From contig CAJUEL010000018.1 in the NCBI GenBank assembly GCA_910585455.1, positions 16,781 to 80,780 of the forward strand: DNA of 64,000 bases. Reading direction: 5' to 3'. A program made the translations under genes and the position numbers. The first letter of the stretch is position 1. Each line of letters opens with the position of its first letter. Under the pieces are notes generated by a model. It was not told where the DNA came from. It worked only from the letters and a program-made list of their open reading frames with translations, and did no database searches. The DNA is from an uncultured Eisenbergiella sp. (GTDB lineage Bacteria; Bacillota; Clostridia; Lachnospirales; Lachnospiraceae). Shown in pieces: positions 60,475 through 64,000 of this stretch.

Positions 60475-61843
60475 CCTTCATCCGGACCACCGCCCCGTCG
60501 GTGAATGGCTGCGTGGCAGTTTGGATGATCTGATCGGTTTCGTCGATGCTGCCCGGCGCAACCGCCGCATTCTGATCATTTTGATCCAACACCTCCACGA
60601 TCCGCTTACGCGCCACAAGCTCCCTGCCCAGCATCGTGTTTGTTTCCTCCAGCACATAGACGAAGCTTCTCTGGTTTTCGTCCTGATGCAGCGCATCCAT
60701 GGAAATGCAATACGGAAAGCTTTCTGACTGGACATTACAGACAAAAACCGCATTCTGCCCGATCGTCCCGTTTCCTTCCGGCACAAACATCCGCATGAGA
60801 AAGCTGCCCGGCGCGCCGTCCGCCTCCGTCAGATAATCCACCGTCACCGAAAGCCTTCGGCCTCCCGCTGCCTGGAAGCTGCCCAGCGACAACTCCCCTG
60901 CCGTTCCCTGTTCCACATACTTCTTTTGCTCCTTATCCAGAACAGCCTCAAACCAAAGCGGTGTGGCGGTATCCGCAAAGATCACCGCAGCCAGCTCCGT
61001 CGTATTTCCCCCCACGGACACGTTGACCTGTGTGATCGTTCCCGCATTTTGGGCATGCACTTCACCGTTTTCCTTCACCAGCAGACGCAGCTCCTCCAGC
61101 TCCCGGTTTAAATCAGAAAGCTCCATCTGGCTCACCCCCAGCGCCGCATCCGCGTTTTCCTGCGAAAACTGATCCTCCAGACCTCTGCCCGCCTCCAGGA
61201 TTGCCGCCTGTCTGGCTGCCTCGGCATCCTCCCTGGCCCGCTCGGCATCCTTAAGCTTAAGCGCCAACGCCTTGCGCCCTTCTTCCCACGCTTTCCATTC
61301 TGCCTCATCCTCGCCCTCCGGCGTATCCGCCACATAAAGGGACAGCTCCCGCTTCGCGTAAGCCTCATCCTCCTTCGCCCGTTCCAGCTGCTTATCGGCT
61401 TCCAGCTGCAAAACCGCGCCATCCTGCAGCGCGCGCTGCATCTGTCTGGTCTTTTCCTCCCCCGCAAGCTCCAGATTTCCCTGCATGGTGGCAACCTGCA
61501 GCTCCAGCTTTTTTACCTCCAGCGCCTTTTCTTCGATCATCTCCTGCATGTATGCGGTATCCAGTGTGAAAAGAAGCTGTCCCTCCTCCACCCGATCCCC
61601 CGCTGTCACAAAAATTTCGCTCACCCGCAGTCCTGCTTTCGTATGAAGCGCCAGCTCCTTTGCCGGCTTTATGGAGCCATCCACCCGCACCTCATGATTG
61701 ATCGTTCCTTTTTTCGCCATATCCACTGTCACCTGCGGCAGCTGCATGGCATAAATGCCCTTGGAAATCAGAGTGAATAAAAGCATCACCCCCAGAAAAA
61801 TCCCAAGCCCCGCCAAAATTTTACCGTTTCTTTCTGTCCTCAT
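60470..61843 (-). CDS. HlyD/RND-type membrane fusion (adaptor) protein
   Basis: 457 residues. One N-terminal membrane helix (KILAGLGIFLGVMLLFTLIS), a biotinyl-lipoyl half-motif (IFVTAGDRVEEGQLLFTLDT), a long coiled coil (about residues 105-255, many Glu/Lys/Ala heptads), and the returning lipoyl half (HAQNAGTITQVNVSVGGN). It follows two sugar-type permeases with a 70-bp gap on the same strand, but no MacB-like exporter or outer-membrane partner is visible, so its partner is unclear. Confidence 0.85.
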   Translation of the reverse strand: MRTERNGKILAGLGIFLGVMLLFTLISKGIYAMQLPQVTVDMAKKGTINHEVRVDGSIKPAKELALHTKAGLRVSEIFVTAGDRVEEGQLLFTLDTAYMQEMIEEKALEVKKLELQVATMQGNLELAGEEKTRQMQRALQDGAVLQLEADKQLERAKEDEAYAKRELSLYVADTPEGEDEAEWKAWEEGRKALALKLKDAERAREDAEAARQAAILEAGRGLEDQFSQENADAALGVSQMELSDLNRELEELRLLVKENGEVHAQNAGTITQVNVSVGGNTTELAAVIFADTATPLWFEAVLDKEQKKYVEQGTAGELSLGSFQAAGGRRLSVTVDYLTEADGAPGSFLMRMFVPEGNGTIGQNAVFVCNVQSESFPYCISMDALHQDENQRSFVYVLEETNTMLGRELVARKRIVEVLDQNDQNAAVAPGSIDETDQIIQTATQPFTDGAVVRMKD

Positions 61844-61912
61844 AAAAATTTTATCGTCCTCCGCTCCTTATTCGTTACGATTCACGGTTTGACCGGCCGC
61901 GAATCATAACCC

Positions 61913-62824
61913 TTATTCCTTCAACGCCGACGCCACAATTCCCTGTTCCAGGAAATCCTTTCCCAGCAGGAAAACAAAAACCGCAGGGATCAGCGTGATA
62001 ACCGAAACCGCAAATGCCTCTCCCGCCCGGTCCGTGCCGATCTGAGGCAGATAAAGCGACAGCGGCCAGAGCGTTTGATCCTTCAAAAAAGCCAGCGGCT
62101 GCTCGATCAGGCTCCAGTATTCCAGAAATCCCAGCACCATCGCCGATAAAATACTGCCCGACGAAAGCGGCAGACCGATCCTGAAAAACAGGGAAAACTC
62201 TCCCGCCCCATCGATCCTGCCCGCCTCAAACAGCTCCCTGGGAATGGAAGAAAATCCCCGGTAACACAAAAATACCGGAAAGGTGGAAAAGACCGCCGGC
62301 AAAATGACAGCGAGCCGCGTATCCATAAGGCCCAGCCCATCCAGCACCAGATATTGGGAAAGCATGGTCACCTGAAAGGGCATCAGCATCAAAATAATGT
62401 ATATCCGGAATAAAAACCGGCTCCCCCGGAAGCGGTATACCGCAAAAGCCCACGCGGAGGGAACCGCCACAAAAAGCTGCCCCGCGAGGATACACACCGT
62501 CATTTTCACCGAATTCCAGAACACCACAAAAAACTGCGGCGTGAAAAAAAGCACCTTTCCAAAATGAGCGAAGGTCGGATATGCCGGAAACAGCCTCCAT
62601 CCGATATATCCTTCCCCACCGTCCAGCACGGGCTTTAAAAATCCGGAAAGCTCCTGCCTGCTCATCACGGAACCGGGCAATATCAGCAAAAGCGGCGCCA
62701 GCATCAGCATCGCAGGAAGCAACAGCAGCAAAAGCCGCAGCGCATCAAACATTTTTTTCCGGACTTTGCAAAGCTGCCTGGACAGCCCCGTATGCCGTCC
62801 TGTATTTTTTCCCAAACCTCTCAT
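61913..62824 (-). CDS. carbohydrate ABC transporter permease (MalG/CUT1 type)
   Basis: 303 residues, six helices. The EAA loop IPRELFEAGRIDGAGEFSLF is intact. ATG 62824 overlaps the previous stop (ATGA) and GGAGG sits four bases upstream; a GTG at 62836 is less likely. Second permease of a pair. No binding protein or ATPase lies nearby within the window. Confidence 0.88.
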   Translation of the reverse strand: MRGLGKNTGRHTGLSRQLCKVRKKMFDALRLLLLLLPAMLMLAPLLLILPGSVMSRQELSGFLKPVLDGGEGYIGWRLFPAYPTFAHFGKVLFFTPQFFVVFWNSVKMTVCILAGQLFVAVPSAWAFAVYRFRGSRFLFRIYIILMLMPFQVTMLSQYLVLDGLGLMDTRLAVILPAVFSTFPVFLCYRGFSSIPRELFEAGRIDGAGEFSLFFRIGLPLSSGSILSAMVLGFLEYWSLIEQPLAFLKDQTLWPLSLYLPQIGTDRAGEAFAVSVITLIPAVFVFLLGKDFLEQGIVASALKE

Positions 62825-63636
62825 GCTTCCTCCCACAGCCCGGTGAGCACCTGGATAAACACCAGCAGCACTGCCGCCATGCAGACCGCAGCGGCTGCCA
62901 TTTTATCCAGCTCCAGCCAGGCAAACCAATTGTTGAAAAGATGCTGCAGCAAATACATGCTCTCCTGCGGATACGGTCCTGCGACCAGATACGCTTCCCG
63001 AAACACCTTAAAGGAGTTCAAAAAGGACAACACTGTAATCGTATAAAACACCCCCTTGAGCTGCGGCATCATAATGGCGGTGAATATCCTGATTTTTCCC
63101 GCTCCGTCCACCCTTGCCGCCTCAATCATATCGCCCGGAATCGCCAGAATGCCGGCAAGCCACAGCACCACCGTATAGCCCAGATTGCGCCATACATAGG
63201 AAAACACCAGCACCCAGAAGGAAAGCCCGCTTCCCATGAAATCTATCTCCTGCCCGGTATATGCATTCAAAAATCCGTGCCTGTCAAACACCATCTGCCA
63301 CACCAGCACAACCGTCGCCGCCGGAACCGCCATGGGAAACAAAAAAACAGATTTCAGTGTCTGCGCCTGCCCAAGCCCGGAAAGCAAAAGCGCAACGATC
63401 AGCCCCAGCGCGATCAGCAGGGGCAGGCAGACCGCCACAAAGCGCGCCGTATTTTTCACCGCCAGCAAAAATGCCTCATTCTGAAATATTTTCCTGTAAT
63501 TGTCAAATCCCACAAATTCGCCCGTCACCGCCGTTGTAAAGGATCTGCGCACCACATCCGCAAAGGGAAGCAGCACGAAGCAGAATACCCCGGCAAAGCC
63601 CGGCAGCACAAATGCGAAAAACCATCTCTTTTTCAT
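62821..63636 (-). CDS. carbohydrate ABC transporter permease (MalF/CUT1 type)
   Basis: 271 residues, six helices, starting MKKRWFFAFVLPGFAGVFCF; the EAA loop IPGDMIEAARVDGAGKIRIF is complete. First gene of the permease pair, followed by the MalG-type gene with an ATGA overlap. AAGGA is about nine bases before ATG 63636. Its upstream region is foldback copy D, so the promoter lies in about 90 bp or beyond the element. Confidence 0.88.
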   Translation of the reverse strand: MKKRWFFAFVLPGFAGVFCFVLLPFADVVRRSFTTAVTGEFVGFDNYRKIFQNEAFLLAVKNTARFVAVCLPLLIALGLIVALLLSGLGQAQTLKSVFLFPMAVPAATVVLVWQMVFDRHGFLNAYTGQEIDFMGSGLSFWVLVFSYVWRNLGYTVVLWLAGILAIPGDMIEAARVDGAGKIRIFTAIMMPQLKGVFYTITVLSFLNSFKVFREAYLVAGPYPQESMYLLQHLFNNWFAWLELDKMAAAAVCMAAVLLVFIQVLTGLWEEA

Positions 63637-63727
63637 ACAAATAATCCTTCTTTTTCCTGACTATCTGTATTGTAACAGCTCCTTCTCTAAGTTCTCTCTA
63701 AAAGGGAAATGAAGTTATTGCTCACGA

Positions 63728-64000
63728 TGCCGCCGAATGCGGACTGCCAGCGGTCTGGTCCTCTCCCTGCCGGCCTCTTCACCGGTGCGGGCTGCTTTTC
63801 GGGCGCCCATATCCGAAACGGCAAATCCATCCCTCCAAAGTGCGGCCATTCCTGCGCAAAAGTGGGAACTCACGTTGTTCGTTGTCCCACTTTTGCGACA
63901 GAAATGGACTGCACTTTGGAGGGGATTTGCCTGTTTCGGATATCAGGCGCCCGAAAAGCAGCCCGCACCGGTGAAGAGGCCGGCAGGGAGAGGACCAGAC
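63728..64000 (-). repeat. long foldback element, copy D, cut by the window end
   Basis: TGCCGCCGAATGCGGACTGC onward is the left arm. CGGTCTGGTCCTCTCCCTGC, CGGCCTCTTCACCGGTGCGG and GCTGCTTTTCGGGCGCC pair with the right arm up to base 64000, where 20-30 bases of complement are still missing. The apex at 63867-63882 reads, on the minus strand, CGAACAACGTGAGTTC, flanked by CAAAAGTGGGA and its complement. Outer arm ends do not match copies A-C, but the apex, the ATATCCGAAAC segment and the GGAAT bulge do. Confidence 0.85.

Noticed and set aside
1..64000. CRISPR array, insertion sequence or prophage
   Set aside because: No regularly spaced direct repeats, no transposase or integrase motifs, no phage structural genes were seen.

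Overview
The window (about 53% GC by eye) looks like the chromosome of a spore-forming gut clostridium of the Lachnospiraceae type. It carries Spo0A- and CotF-type sporulation proteins, the clostridial dgt-dnaG-rpoD-trmK block, YesMN-like regulation of carbohydrate ABC transporters, several glycan-degrading enzymes (GH106-like, GH36, GH29, S1 sulfatase) and strong AGGAGG ribosome binding sites. The placement is inferred from gene content; no rRNA is present. I saw no transposase, integrase, phage module or CRISPR array.

Layout. 1-5126: a partial beta-CASP nuclease, a GH106-like glycosidase and a small membrane protein. 5.3-6.5 kb: two foldback elements and a MazG-like gene. 6.5-8.2 kb: two CotF-type coat proteins and a lipoprotein. 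8.4-9.7 kb: an AT-richer patch with a TetR regulator, a small protein and the stump of an ABC exporter. 10.2-14.5 kb: glgA, a receiver-less Spo0A paralogue and an ABC-F gene behind an attenuator. 14.8-24.7 kb: one long operon with two LplB/YtcP-type permeases, a binding protein, a YesM-like kinase, a YesN-like regulator, a GH36 galactosidase and an EamA transporter. 24.9-26.3 kb: a VTC/DUF4956 pair. 26.6-27.8 kb: an MFS transporter. 27.8-34.5 kb: dgt, dnaG, rpoD, trmK and a TGS-type nucleoside kinase. 34.5-38.3 kb: esterase, acyltransferase-like, DUF6320 and DUF4125 genes. 38.4-38.9 kb: three tRNA-Leu genes. 39.0-46.1 kb: an MmcQ/DUF3795 fusion, a Na/Pi cotransporter and carAB. 46-57 kb: a decayed DNA-glycosylase-like gene, a GH29 fucosidase, a polar amino acid ABC transporter whose binding protein looks circularly permuted, a YtrA-type ABC-2 cluster, a GNAT, a YbaK, an XRE-receiver fusion, an S1 sulfatase and tRNA-Gly. 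57.9-63.6 kb: a TFIIB-zinc-ribbon/SPFH pair and a sugar-permease/HlyD operon.

The strongest unexplained signal is a dispersed family of very long foldback elements: about 330-345 bp at 5339-5682, 46804-47136 and 57530-57858, plus one entered at 63728 and cut by the window edge. They are nearly fully self-complementary, but they share an asymmetric apex (GAACGnAGTGAGTT) and the same side bulge despite diverged arms. Half-arms or relics lie at 6304, 11785, 53268, 54911 and 60412. A second repeat family of about 142 bp lies just downstream of two tRNA genes (38291, 57150). Other notable items are the permuted binding protein, a perfect 18-bp dyad between the -35 and -10 boxes of carAB, a tRNA-Leu with an AAG anticodon, and the ABC-F attenuator with a nine-codon leader.
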